Shown in pieces: positions 1 to 8,016 of a stretch of DNA of 40,308 nt. This stretch comes from Planctomycetota bacterium (GTDB lineage: Bacteria > Planctomycetota > Brocadiia > Brocadiales > Bathyanammoxibiaceae): the NCBI GenBank assembly GCA_023261505.1, contig JAHFOV010000016.1:1-40308 (forward strand), in the 5' to 3' direction. Within the stretch, counting starts at the first letter, position 1. The number at the start of each line of letters is the position of its first letter. The notes below the pieces were generated by a model. It searched no databases. It was not told the DNA's origin and was given only the letters and a program-made list of their open reading frames with translations. The translations under genes and the position numbers were made by a program.

Positions 1-479
1 TGTCTTTCAAACCCACTGTGTCCAACGAGCGTCTTTACGGCGATATTCATTTCGTGGAGAATAGTGGAGCAAAGTTTTGGACCTATATGCGCCCCCAGGA
101 GTATAGCCCCCTTCCCCTCCCCAACAGCCTTCTCAATCATTTCCTCATTTTCAGTGGTAATGTACTGTTTAAGGCTGAAAGTAGCTTCATGATATGCTTC
201 TTCCCAAACCCTGTCCCTCCCTCTTTGCACCCAGTAGCACCCTAGATATAACGGAACTGGTAGTGTGCTGCCGGTATGCCTTGCAAATTTTGTAATTTCC
301 CTCCAGCGATTAAATTTCAGGCATAGGAAAACAAAACCTGTAAATAGGCCTAACGTCTCGATTAGAGAAACTTTATAAGGTGCTATCCTTACTAGCAGGC
401 CTACCGTCTTTATACATAAAAGCTCTAGGTTGCAAATGACCCAGGCAAGGACGTTCTTAGAGACAGAGCGTATTGCCAT
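1..479 (-). CDS. Partial LpxL/HtrB-like lipid acyltransferase (N-terminal part)
   Basis: An open frame runs from an ATG at 479 to the left edge (159 residues) and continues outside the window; an in-frame stop lies just upstream of the ATG. The N-terminus is hydrophobic. Around residue 130 is the segment KGAILLGAHIGPKLCSTIL, which matches the first motif of the lysophospholipid/lauroyl acyltransferase family (GxILLxAHxGNWE) that adds a secondary acyl chain to lipid A or related lipids at the inner membrane. The usual acidic residue five positions after the His is Leu here, so the enzyme may be divergent. The gene starts 38 bases after the radical SAM stop on the same strand, so the two are probably co-transcribed. 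The family call is an inference from the motif and hydrophobicity. Confidence 0.72.
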   Translation of the reverse strand, partial: MAIRSVSKNVLAWVICNLELLCIKTVGLLVRIAPYKVSLIETLGLFTGFVFLCLKFNRWREITKFARHTGSTLPVPLYLGCYWVQRGRDRVWEEAYHEATFSLKQYITTENEEMIEKAVGEGKGAILLGAHIGPKLCSTILHEMNIAVKTLVGHSGFER

Positions 480-517
480 ATTACGTCAATTGTCAGTTAA
501 TGTATCTGGAGGAGTTA

Positions 518-1519
518 TTAAACATTCAAAAACCTTTGATTTTTTATGAGCACTTCATCAATCTTCATCCCGCGGTGGAAGGTAGTCATTACATCATTTG
601 AGATAATGTAGCTGCAATCTATTGGATCTAGCCTCTTCACGTCATTAACCCAGGAAGAGATTCTTGCTTGCTTACCTTTTAAAATGATACGACAATTGAA
701 AGGTTCTGTGCCTTTTGTATAGTCCTTCTCCTTCTTTAGATATTTGAGCATATCGGATACAAATATCTGGCTTGTGGGATAGTACACTCCAAAAGGCTTT
801 ACTGCTCTTATAGTTACAGAGAAAATTACTCTTTTATAAGTCCCCAGGACATCTAAAATTGAATCCAATTGGTTAAGCTCATCAATGGTCCGCTGCAACC
901 AGACAGGCATACTGAATTTACAGCAATTATTAAGGGCCTCCAGCTTATTTTGGTAAATTGTTTTAGACTCTTCGTATTCAATGTCATTGAGGGACAGATA
1001 CACATAGTCCAGGCCGTTATCTTTCAACCCTTTTACAAAATTTATATCCCGAAGCCTCTGCCCGTTAGTAGAAATACTTACTATTCGATTATTGTTTGTT
1101 TTTGCAACCCTAATGAGTTGCAATAGGTCTTCTCGTATTGTAGGTTCTCCACCAATTATGTTTATGCTTCCTTCGAAGTTTTTGATTATCTCAGCAAGCG
1201 TTTCAAATGTTCTGTCCTCAGGAAGTGGAAAGGAAGAGTTGGACAGGGTATAGCAGTACCTGCATTTTGTGTTACACCTATAGGTTATGGGTAATACTAA
1301 GTGGTCTTTATAGGGATTCTTACATCCCTCACTTTCATAATCCTCTTCGTACCCCTGCTTAAAAAACTTGCTATCGCCCTCCACTTGTTCCTCGTGTACC
1401 CCATGCTCATTACACTCCACATTAATGTACATGCCGTCGTCCCTTTCTTCGTAATAAGCTGGGGAATCTTTAGCGTATTCAGGACAAAGGCTTACGGTTT
1501 CCAAATAAAGGTTCTCCAT
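518..1519 (-). CDS. Radical SAM protein resembling a shortened tetraether-lipid-synthase-type (COG1964) enzyme
   Basis: This 333-residue radical SAM enzyme has the CxxxCxxC cluster motif at residues 82-89 (CNTKCRYC), followed by a GGEPT segment that helps bind SAM. Before it lies a small Cys-rich N-terminal domain with the pattern CPE...VECNEHG. That layout recalls the N-terminus of the Tes/COG1964 radical SAM family, which joins lipid tails or modifies lipids, but this protein is about 150 residues shorter than Tes and lacks one of the usual N-terminal CxxC cysteines. The start is the ATG at 1519, preceded by AAAGGAGG at good spacing; a TTG at 1552 is less likely. Its downstream neighbour is a lipid acyltransferase, which fits a lipid role. 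The substrate is unknown. Confidence 0.8.
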   Translation of the reverse strand: MENLYLETVSLCPEYAKDSPAYYEERDDGMYINVECNEHGVHEEQVEGDSKFFKQGYEEDYESEGCKNPYKDHLVLPITYRCNTKCRYCYTLSNSSFPLPEDRTFETLAEIIKNFEGSINIIGGEPTIREDLLQLIRVAKTNNNRIVSISTNGQRLRDINFVKGLKDNGLDYVYLSLNDIEYEESKTIYQNKLEALNNCCKFSMPVWLQRTIDELNQLDSILDVLGTYKRVIFSVTIRAVKPFGVYYPTSQIFVSDMLKYLKKEKDYTKGTEPFNCRIILKGKQARISSWVNDVKRLDPIDCSYIISNDVMTTFHRGMKIDEVLIKNQRFLNV

Positions 1520-1687
1520 GTCTAACCTCCTTTTCCAGATGTCCAGTTGCAAGATTTGACCGTTAAATGCCAGAAAGCGAAACGTACAAGGACTATTCTA
1601 GTCTTTGGAGACTAAAAGATGATTATCGTAATATATAGACGCTAGCCGGCTAACGCTTTAAATGTTACGGTTGGAACCCCGTATGCC

Positions 1688-2212
1688 CTAATGCGCAATC
1701 TCCACGGTAAATTCGCCCTCCCATATGCAGGTTTCGCAGTTCAGTTCCTTCCCTGAATAGGTGCCTTTTATCTCTTTTCCCACCACTTCGCCTTTTGTAT
1801 CTTTGCCAACCACTTCACCCAGGATTTCTGTTACCACCCGGCAGTTATCTGGATATAAACCATGCACCGTAGCCGTGACCGTGGTTCCTCTTATTACCCC
1901 TTTGAGATGATTCGTTGTTCTTCTGTCTGCAAAGGTCGCTGAGAGGTTTTCTCCTTGTTGGGTTATATTAAATACAAAAGTGCCCTCCTTCTGTCCATCC
2001 TCTTGAGGATTCTGACAGCCGTACTCTACCCCCTTAAAATGGAGGGTCCACTGCCCCGATACATCCAAGGGCTTCATAGGCTCCTTTTGCTCTGGAAGCA
2101 AGGGTACGGCACCCCGATCCTCTGCACATATTAAGAATCTGTTAGAAAGATAGTGTGATTCTGCAATTATTGTTGCGAGGAGGAAAAAAATACCAAAGAG
2201 AATCTTTTTCAT
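1688..2212 (-). CDS. Secreted hypothetical protein with a beta-rich domain
   Basis: This 174-residue protein begins with MKKILFGIFFLLATIIAES, a plausible signal peptide or membrane anchor. The rest is rich in Thr, Gly and Val and reads like a small beta-barrel or beta-sandwich (VSGQWTLHF, GTFVFNITQQGENLSATF, IKGTYSG). This resembles lipocalin-like hypothetical proteins, but I do not recognise a named family. Four cysteines (including the CETC pair near the end) could form disulfides in the periplasm. It begins 2 bases after the stop of the alcohol dehydrogenase gene and is therefore the last member of the three-gene minus-strand cluster from 3824. Confidence 0.6.
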   Translation of the reverse strand: MKKILFGIFFLLATIIAESHYLSNRFLICAEDRGAVPLLPEQKEPMKPLDVSGQWTLHFKGVEYGCQNPQEDGQKEGTFVFNITQQGENLSATFADRRTTNHLKGVIRGTTVTATVHGLYPDNCRVVTEILGEVVGKDTKGEVVGKEIKGTYSGKELNCETCIWEGEFTVEIAH

Positions 2213-2214
2213 TT

Positions 2215-3243
2215 TTAGGGCCTCAATACAAGTTTTCCGAAGAAATTTCTTTCCTGCATGCGCTTCTGGGCCGAGGCAGCCTCTTTAAGAGGATATACAG
2301 TGTCCACCACTGGCCTGAGTCTCTTTTGTTCTACCAGACTTAACACCTCCAGAAGCTCCTTCTGCCCACCCATGTAGCAGCCATGAATAGAGATTTGCTT
2401 CATGAATAAATAGGGTATGTTTAAGGAAACAATAGGGCCACTCGTGGCCCCACAAATAACCATCCTACCTCCGTGAGCAAGGCAGGCCAGGCTCTTTTCC
2501 CATGTCTCCAGTCCTACATGCTCAAAAACTACCTCCACCCCTTCACCCATGGTGAACCGCTTTACCTCCTGGGTAAAGTCTTTTTCTTTATAATTGATGA
2601 CCTCATGGGCCCCAAGGCCCTTTGCCTTCTCCGCCTTTTCAGGACTGCCCACTGTGGCCACGACAGTGGCCCCTGCCAGGCGGGCTATCTGCACAGCGGC
2701 GCTGCCTATGCCGCTACCTGCCGCATGAATCAAAACCCTTTCGCCAGGCCTCAGTTTTGCCCTCCCAATAAGCATGTGCCAGGCCGTAAGGAACACGAGA
2801 GGCACCGCCGCCCATTCTTCAAAGGAAGTCCCCTCTGGAAGCGGTATTATATTCTGCTCAGGCACGCATACATACTCGGCATATCCCCCCTGCACCTGAT
2901 AACCAAGAATCTTGAATTCCTTACACTGGCTATCATTGCCTTCCAGGCAGTGCTTACATCTTCGGCAGGATAATCCAGGGGCTACCAGTACCTTTTTTCC
3001 TGTCTTCAGATTCTTTACCCCCGTCCCTAGCTCTACTATCTCCCCCGTGACCTCACTACCCAGTATGTGGGGCATAGGTATGTTAGGCCCCCTTAGCCCC
3101 TCTCTTACCCATATATCCAGGTGATTCACCCCACAGGCCCGCACCTTAACCTTCACCTCATGGGCCTGCGGCCCTGGCTCCTCCACCTCTTCGTATCTGA
3201 GTTTTTCAAGTCCGCCGTGTTCGTGAAATACGATTGCTTTCAT
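2215..3243 (-). CDS. Zinc-type medium-chain alcohol dehydrogenase / NADPH:quinone reductase family
   Basis: This 342-residue protein is of normal length for the MDR superfamily. The N-terminal GroES-like domain has the catalytic-zinc Cys (RACGVNHLD), the GSEVTGEIVELG segment and a structural zinc lobe (CRRCKHCLEGNDSQC). A Rossmann domain follows with the nucleotide motif GSGIGSAAVQIARLAGA. These show an NAD(P)H-dependent oxidoreductase acting on an alcohol, aldehyde or enone; the substrate cannot be read from the sequence. Its ATG overlaps the TGA of the upstream membrane-protein gene (ATGA), indicating translational coupling. Confidence 0.9.
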   Translation of the reverse strand: MKAIVFHEHGGLEKLRYEEVEEPGPQAHEVKVKVRACGVNHLDIWVREGLRGPNIPMPHILGSEVTGEIVELGTGVKNLKTGKKVLVAPGLSCRRCKHCLEGNDSQCKEFKILGYQVQGGYAEYVCVPEQNIIPLPEGTSFEEWAAVPLVFLTAWHMLIGRAKLRPGERVLIHAAGSGIGSAAVQIARLAGATVVATVGSPEKAEKAKGLGAHEVINYKEKDFTQEVKRFTMGEGVEVVFEHVGLETWEKSLACLAHGGRMVICGATSGPIVSLNIPYLFMKQISIHGCYMGGQKELLEVLSLVEQKRLRPVVDTVYPLKEAASAQKRMQERNFFGKLVLRP

Positions 3244-3824
3244 TTAATTTTACGTGTTTCGGCAATACTTTTGCTGATACTTTTTAGCCAGAAAAATAAA
3301 CCTATGATGGTTCCAGAGATAAAGAAAATGCCAACAATTAATGTAATAAGTGCTATTAAAAACTGTTGTCTTTCAAGATATCCAAAGTACCAAAGTGCAC
3401 TGGCAAAACCTATACATAAGAGTCCTAACAAGAGAAATCCTCCAATAAAAGAAATATAAGTGAAGCGTGTTTGCTTCCTTTCTTTACGTAACCATTGTTC
3501 CCAATACAGAGCTTCTTCCTTTTCCTTAAGCTTACCATTGATTTCTTTTTCTAGTGCAGAAATATAGTTACCTACCCTGGTCATTCTACCCACTTCACTG
3601 GCCCAAATTGTTGTAATTAATGCGATAACTATAGGAGAAAACAGGGTCAATTCTAGGTAAGCTAGTAGCACGTTAAAGTTTAGCAACGTAAACGCACTAG
3701 CTAATAGAAAACCTAATGCCAAAGCCCCCAAACGCAATGCAGGATGTTGATTTTGTATTGCCTGTAGGCTCTCCGCCCGCAAAGTCTTGTATTCTTCTAA
3801 GGCAACTAGAGTCCAGTCGTCCAT
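3240..3824 (-). CDS. Hypothetical membrane protein with four predicted transmembrane segments
   Basis: The likely start is the ATG at 3824 (MDDWTLVALEEYK), giving 194 residues. A longer frame reaches 3935, but its extra 37 codons run through a terminator-like palindrome and simple AT repeats and are unlikely to be translated. Hydrophobic stretches come in two pairs: residues about 30-70 (LGALALGFLLASAFTLL and LTLFSPIVIALITTIWA) and about 120-185 (ISFIGGFLLLGLLCIGFAS and FLIALITLIVGIFFISG). They are separated by a charged, coiled-coil-like segment (ALEKEINGKLKEKEEAL). No family is recognised. Its TGA overlaps the next gene's ATG. Confidence 0.55.
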   Translation of the reverse strand: MDDWTLVALEEYKTLRAESLQAIQNQHPALRLGALALGFLLASAFTLLNFNVLLAYLELTLFSPIVIALITTIWASEVGRMTRVGNYISALEKEINGKLKEKEEALYWEQWLRKERKQTRFTYISFIGGFLLLGLLCIGFASALWYFGYLERQQFLIALITLIVGIFFISGTIIGLFFWLKSISKSIAETRKIK

Positions 3825-3863
3825 TGCTGAAGATTTTACGCCCTGATTGCCCTGAAGGCAATT

Positions 3864-3888
3864 AAAAACGTTGGAGCAAGCTCCAACG
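3864..3888 (-). terminator. Rho-independent terminator after the P-type ATPase gene
   Basis: On the minus strand a 9-bp perfect stem (CGTTGGAGC/GCTCCAACG, 2-base loop) is followed at once by TTTTT (3868-3864). It lies 65 bases past the ATPase stop. It is preceded by TGTAG, the hallmark of a palindrome family seen elsewhere in the window, so a repeat may have been adopted as a terminator. A second short hairpin (ATTGCC/GGCAAT, 3846-3862) lies just beyond. Confidence 0.65.
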
Positions 3889-3952
3889 CTACATCTTATT
3901 CTCAAAATTTTAAGTTTGAAATTTTCAATTTCCAATTTTCAATAGTATTTTG

Positions 3953-6085
3953 TCATGAACTGTACCTTAGCAGCCTCAGCCCGTTGAAGATGACCAGCAG
4001 GGAGGCGCCCATGTCGGCACCCACTGCCATCCAGAGGGTGGCCAGGCCAAGGGCGGCCAATCCCAGGAAAACGGCCTTCACTCCTATGGCAAAGGCGAGG
4101 TTTTGTTTTATTACCCTCAAGGTCTGCCTGCTGAGTGCCAGGGCAAAAGGTATCTTAGTGAGGTCATCGGCCATGAGGGCAATATCAGCAGTCTCCAGGG
4201 CAGTGTCTGTCCCTGCCGTTCCCATGGCAATACCTATTGTGGCGGCGGCCAGGGCGGGGGCGTCGTTTACGCCGTCCCCTACCATAGCTGTTTTCCCATA
4301 ATTTTGGGTCAAGTGCCTTACCGCCTCCACCTTGTCCTCAGGTGAAAGCTCTGCCATGTATTCCTCTACGCCCAATTTTCCAGCAATAGCCTGGGCCGTT
4401 CCCTTATTGTCACCTGTGAGCATAACTATCTTTTTTATACCCTTTTCCCTTAGTGCAACCATGGTAGGCTTGCTTACTGGTCTTACCTCATCAGCCACAG
4501 TTATAGTTCCTAATAGCTTATCTTCGCTGCCTATCAGCATAACCGTCTTTCCCTGGGATTGGAGCATGGAGAGGAGTTTCTCTGCCTTCGCTGTTGGTAC
4601 TCCTAGTTCTCTAAAGAACTTCAGGTTGCCGATGTAACAGTATTTATCCTGGATTCTGGCCATAGCCCCTTTTCCAGGAACAGTTTTGTAGTCTACAGCC
4701 TCTAACAGTTTAAGTTTTTCTTCTCTAGCCCTTCTGAGGATGGCCCCAGCTAGATGATGTTCTGATCGAGCCTCCACGGAGGCAGCTACCCGCAGGAGTT
4801 CGTCATGCGATAGGGAGTCAATAGGTATGATGTCAATCACCTCTGGCACACCTTTGGTGAGGGTTCCAGTTTTGTCGAAAGCTATTGCCTTCAGGCTGCC
4901 TGCCTCCTCCAGGTGGACACCACCTTTTATGAGAACACCATGCTGGGCGGCACAAGTTATACCCGACAAAAGGCTTACGGGGGTAGCTATAACCAGGGCA
5001 CATGGGCAAGATATTACCAGAAAAACCAATCCCATGTAGAGCCACGGAACAAAATCTGCTCCCAGAAGGGCCCAAGGTACAGTAGCCACGAGAAAGGCTA
5101 TACCTATTACTATGGGTGTGTATATCCTGGCAAACTTATCCACAAAGCTATGGTATGGGGCCTTCTGGGCCTGGCACTCCTCTACAAGATGAATCATACG
5201 GGATAGGGTAGTGTCCTTTGCCAGATGGTTCACCCTCACTTCCAGTACCCCTTCCCTGTTAATGGTTCCGGCGAATACCTCACGGCCAGGGTATTTTTCT
5301 ATAGGGGTGGACTCCCCTGTGATTGGGGCCTGATTTACTGTTGAATAACCTTCTATTACAATTCCATCTAAAGGTATCTTCTCTGAAGGTCTTACAATGA
5401 GTATATCCCCTAACTGTACCTCGTTAACAGGCAGAGATACCTCCTCCTTCCCCCTCCTCACCAGGCCCTCTGTGGGGGTCAGGGTCATAAGCGACCTTAT
5501 TGTGTCTCTTGCCCTGTCAAGGCTATAAGTTTCCAGGAGTTGGGCCAGGGAAAATAGCGCAATGACTGTGGCCGCCTCTCCCCATTCCCCGATTGCCGCT
5601 GCCCCTACCACTGCCATGGACATCAGGGTGTTCATGTCAAGGGAAAGTTCCTTGGCCGCTAGAAACCCTTTGTGGAAAATTCTTACTCCTCCAGTGGACA
5701 TGGCCACCAGGTATATTGGTATGGTTATCTCTCTTGGAAAGCCCCTAAGCGCTAAAGCCAATCCCAAAAGTGCGAATAGTCCGGAGAGGATGGTAAGGAT
5801 AAGCTGTTTTTGTCTCCCCCAGTCCACCTTTCTGGGTGTCCAGGTCTCAAGCAAGGTGGCCTCAAGCCCCGTCTCCTGTATAAGTCCCAGGATTTCTTTT
5901 ATATCTATAAGGCTGCTGTCATATTTTACCCTTACTTCCTGGGAGAGAAGGAGAGTATCCAGTTGTAATACGCCTTTAAGGCCCGAGAGTTTCTTTTTGA
6001 TGAGATGGGCCTCCTCCTGGCAGTCCATAGCCGGCACTTTCAGGGTGACCAATTTTTCTTTTTGATTTTGCATCACGGGGGGCAT
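3953..6085 (-). CDS. Heavy-metal-transporting P-type ATPase (Zn/Cd/Pb type)
   Basis: A 710-residue P1B-type ATPase that would export divalent heavy metals across the inner membrane. An N-terminal ferredoxin-like metal-binding domain carries MDCQEE (20-25), the variant motif typical of Zn/Cd/Pb pumps rather than CxxC. Next come membrane helices, the TGES dephosphorylation loop (256-259), the CPC metal site in the membrane (360-362), the phosphorylated Asp in DKTGT (404-408), MLTGDN (555-560) and GDGVND (603-608). The conserved nucleotide-binding HP pair is HH (SEHHLA, 441-446). It is a single-gene unit with its own promoter and terminator. The start may be ATG 6085 or ATG 6073; neither has a strong Shine-Dalgarno sequence. 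Confidence 0.95.
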   Translation of the reverse strand: MPPVMQNQKEKLVTLKVPAMDCQEEAHLIKKKLSGLKGVLQLDTLLLSQEVRVKYDSSLIDIKEILGLIQETGLEATLLETWTPRKVDWGRQKQLILTILSGLFALLGLALALRGFPREITIPIYLVAMSTGGVRIFHKGFLAAKELSLDMNTLMSMAVVGAAAIGEWGEAATVIALFSLAQLLETYSLDRARDTIRSLMTLTPTEGLVRRGKEEVSLPVNEVQLGDILIVRPSEKIPLDGIVIEGYSTVNQAPITGESTPIEKYPGREVFAGTINREGVLEVRVNHLAKDTTLSRMIHLVEECQAQKAPYHSFVDKFARIYTPIVIGIAFLVATVPWALLGADFVPWLYMGLVFLVISCPCALVIATPVSLLSGITCAAQHGVLIKGGVHLEEAGSLKAIAFDKTGTLTKGVPEVIDIIPIDSLSHDELLRVAASVEARSEHHLAGAILRRAREEKLKLLEAVDYKTVPGKGAMARIQDKYCYIGNLKFFRELGVPTAKAEKLLSMLQSQGKTVMLIGSEDKLLGTITVADEVRPVSKPTMVALREKGIKKIVMLTGDNKGTAQAIAGKLGVEEYMAELSPEDKVEAVRHLTQNYGKTAMVGDGVNDAPALAAATIGIAMGTAGTDTALETADIALMADDLTKIPFALALSRQTLRVIKQNLAFAIGVKAVFLGLAALGLATLWMAVGADMGASLLVIFNGLRLLRYSS

Positions 6086-6113
6086 AAGATTGGTTTCAGC
6101 TAATTGTTAATCT

Positions 6114-6142
6114 ATAATAACAGTAGGAGGGTTTATGGTCAA
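6114..6142 (-). promoter_or_regulatory. Sigma70-like promoter of the P-type ATPase gene
   Basis: On the minus strand TTGACC (6142-6137) and TATTAT (6119-6114) are separated by exactly 17 bases, each one mismatch from consensus. The start site would be near 6107, about 20 bases before the ATG at 6085. The 17-base spacer argues against MerR-type activation, which normally uses 19-20 bases. Confidence 0.6.
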
Positions 6143-6240
6143 GGGACTCGCAACGTCAGTGATCAGTTTTTAGTAGTGAGTTATCAGAGTGTAACTTACA
6201 ATTGCTGACTGTGGCGGATTTCAGCAAAGGAGGAAAAGCC

Positions 6241-6756
6241 ATGGAATTGAAAGGAAAGAAGGTACTAATCCTCGTAGAAGATGATTATGAGGACCTCGAA
6301 GGATGGTACCCTAAGCTGCGTCTTCTTGAGGAAGGAGCAGGGGTGGTAGTGGCAGGCCCTGAAAAGAAGGTTTATAAAAGTAAACATTGGTACCCAATGG
6401 AGGCAGATTGTAAGGTTGATGATGTTAATTGGGAGGACTTCGATGCTGTGATTATTCCTGGGGGCTATGCTCCTGATAGGCTGAGGCGTTACCCTGCCGT
6501 AGTGGATATAGTGCGGGCAATGGGGCAGGCAGGAAAGGTAGTGGCTTCTATCTGCCACGGAGCTTGGGTGCCAATTTCAGCAGGGATTGTTAAGGGTAAG
6601 AGGATGACCTGTTTCTTTGCCATAAAGGACGATCTTAAGAATGCCGGCGCCTTGTATGAGGATAAAGTAGTTGTAGTGGATGGTAACATGATAAGCTCCC
6701 GTCAGCCTTCCGACTTGCCTGATTTTTTGAAGGCAATAATAAAGACCCTTAGCTAG
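6241..6756 (+). CDS. DJ-1/PfpI family protein
   Basis: This 171-residue protein belongs to the DJ-1/PfpI glutamine-amidotransferase-like superfamily, whose members act as peptidases, glyoxalase/deglycase-type enzymes or stress chaperones. The nucleophile elbow is SICHGAW with Cys105-His106, and the acidic partner is probably Glu17 in DDYEDLE. AVIIPGGYAPDRLRR is the usual strand-turn before it. The start is ATG 6241, which follows AAAGGAGG; a TTG at 6202 is upstream of this ribosome site and is rejected. It is monocistronic, divergent from the metal pump. The exact substrate cannot be told. Confidence 0.9.
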   Translation: MELKGKKVLILVEDDYEDLEGWYPKLRLLEEGAGVVVAGPEKKVYKSKHWYPMEADCKVDDVNWEDFDAVIIPGGYAPDRLRRYPAVVDIVRAMGQAGKVVASICHGAWVPISAGIVKGKRMTCFFAIKDDLKNAGALYEDKVVVVDGNMISSRQPSDLPDFLKAIIKTLS

Positions 6757-6857
6757 GGCTAGGTGATAGGGGGCAGGAGAGAAAAATATTTTCTTAACCC
6801 CTATTCCCTAAAATATAGCTTGCTTTAAAGTTCTGTTTAATTCTTTAACCATAACAT

Positions 6858-7021
6858 GAGGTCTCTAAAAAATCCTGGGCAAAGCTGTTCCGCCTGAGGC
6901 GGACGAGGGGCGAAGCCCCGAAGCAATCTCCTAAGTGGTGTGCGCTAGAAAACATGAGATTGCTTCGCTTCGCTCGCAATGACACTTGAAGCGTCGCTCC
7001 TCATACTTTTTCAGAGGTCTC
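6858..7021 (+). repeat. 164-bp palindrome-rich repeat bounded by direct GAGGTCTC copies
   Basis: This fills most of the 325-base gap between the DJ-1 gene and the sugar kinase. It is bounded by GAGGTCTC at 6858-6865 and 7014-7021. Inside are TCCGCCT-G-AGGCGGA (6889-6903) and a perfect 12-bp inverted repeat CGAAGCAATCTC/GAGATTGCTTCG (6919-6930, 6956-6967), then CGCTCGCAATGAC. A second element with the same ends and plan lies at 36685-36858. It looks like a non-coding mobile miniature element (MITE/REP-like). No gene is visible in the gap; the left part (6757-6857) holds AT-rich sequence with a weak GGGG/CCCC inverted repeat. Confidence 0.65.
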
Positions 7022-7081
7022 AATATGTGTTTTTCACTTGAAAGCCGATACATGCGGTTGTAAGCTTGGACTGCAAAGAGG

Positions 7082-8014
7082 ATGATATATACAGTAACGC
7101 TTAATCCAGCCCTTGATCGGGCAGTATATGTAGATAACCTAAAGTTTGATGACCTGAGTCGTGTAAAGGAGGAGGCCATCTATGCGGGTGGAAAGGGCAT
7201 AGACGTCTCCAGGGCCATAAAGGAGCTGGGTGGTCAAAGCGTCGCCCTTGGCATTATAGGGGGGTTTACCGGACTTGAACTTCAAGGGCGTCTTATCAAT
7301 GAGGGAATTACTTGTGACTTTGTTACAATTGCTGAGGAAACTCGCACCAATATCATAATTAAAGACTGTTCAACTAAAAAGCAGATGCTCCTTAGCGCAC
7401 AAGGGCCAGAGTTAAGGCCCCACGACGTTGCCTCTATTTACAATAAGATTTCACGTCTATGTCCTGCTCCCAGCTTTGCGGTTATGGGGGGCAGTCTTCC
7501 CAGGGGTGTAACTCCCAATATATATGCCCAGTTTATAAAAGTGGTAACCAATCAGGGGGGCAAGGCCGTTCTTGATGCCGATAATGAACCCCTACGACTG
7601 GGTCTTGAGGCTAAGCCCTACATAATTAAGCCCAATATCTATGAACTAGGAAGGCTTGCTGGAAGGGAAATAAAGGGCCTGAAGGATGTCTTCCACATAG
7701 CAAGGGAACTTAACAAGTCAGGAATAGAAATAGTGGTTGTGTCCCTTGGAGCAAAGGGGTTGGTCGTGGTCAGTAAAGAGCTAGCAATCCATTGCACACC
7801 TCCGAAAGTAAGGGTGGTAAGCACTGTTGGTGCTGGAGATTCATCTGTGGCAGGGTTGGTATTGAGCCTGGAGCAGGGGAAGCCCCTGAGGGAGGCTGTC
7901 ATATTTGCAACGGCAGCGGGGACTGCTGCCACCCTTTCCCCTGGTACAGAACTTTGCCACAAAGAGGATGTGGAAAGACTTCTACTTAAGATCAAAGCGA
8001 GAGAACTCCGATAG
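7082..8014 (+). CDS. 1-phosphofructokinase-family sugar kinase (PfkB fold)
   Basis: A 310-residue ribokinase-fold (PfkB) enzyme of the 1-phosphofructokinase/tagatose-6-phosphate kinase branch. It starts with the family N-terminus MIYTVTLNPALD, has the GGKG substrate motif at 36-39, MGGSLPRG at 135-142, and the catalytic GAGDS at 250-254, where Asp253 is the base. It would phosphorylate a sugar phosphate such as fructose-1-phosphate or fructose-6-phosphate. No PTS genes are nearby, so the fru operon role is not supported and a glycolytic function is as likely. The purine-rich AAAGAGG sits directly against the ATG, closer than normal. It is first in a three-gene operon. Confidence 0.88.
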   Translation: MIYTVTLNPALDRAVYVDNLKFDDLSRVKEEAIYAGGKGIDVSRAIKELGGQSVALGIIGGFTGLELQGRLINEGITCDFVTIAEETRTNIIIKDCSTKKQMLLSAQGPELRPHDVASIYNKISRLCPAPSFAVMGGSLPRGVTPNIYAQFIKVVTNQGGKAVLDADNEPLRLGLEAKPYIIKPNIYELGRLAGREIKGLKDVFHIARELNKSGIEIVVVSLGAKGLVVVSKELAIHCTPPKVRVVSTVGAGDSSVAGLVLSLEQGKPLREAVIFATAAGTAATLSPGTELCHKEDVERLLLKIKARELR

Positions 8015-8016
8015 CT

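Noticed and set aside
18-245. Plus-strand open frame of 75 codons
   Set aside because: It is antisense to the acyltransferase frame, which has family motifs and runs to the window edge.
1553-1687. Terminator or promoter in the gap before the radical SAM gene
   Set aside because: There is a 6-bp TAGTCT/AGACTA stem and a TAGCCGGCTA palindrome, but no T-run or paired -35/-10 boxes.
3825-3935. Longer N-terminus of the membrane protein
   Set aside because: The extension reads through a terminator-like palindrome and simple AT repeats.
6114-6142. MerR-type metal-responsive promoter
   Set aside because: The spacer is 17 bases, not 19-20, and no dyad centred in it is visible.
6202-6240. Upstream TTG start for the DJ-1 gene
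   Set aside because: The strong AAAGGAGG lies between it and ATG 6241, and the family N-terminus begins at the ATG.
6858-7021. CRISPR array or tRNA in the 325-base gap
   Set aside because: No regular direct repeats with spacers and no cloverleaf; the repeats are inverted and nested.
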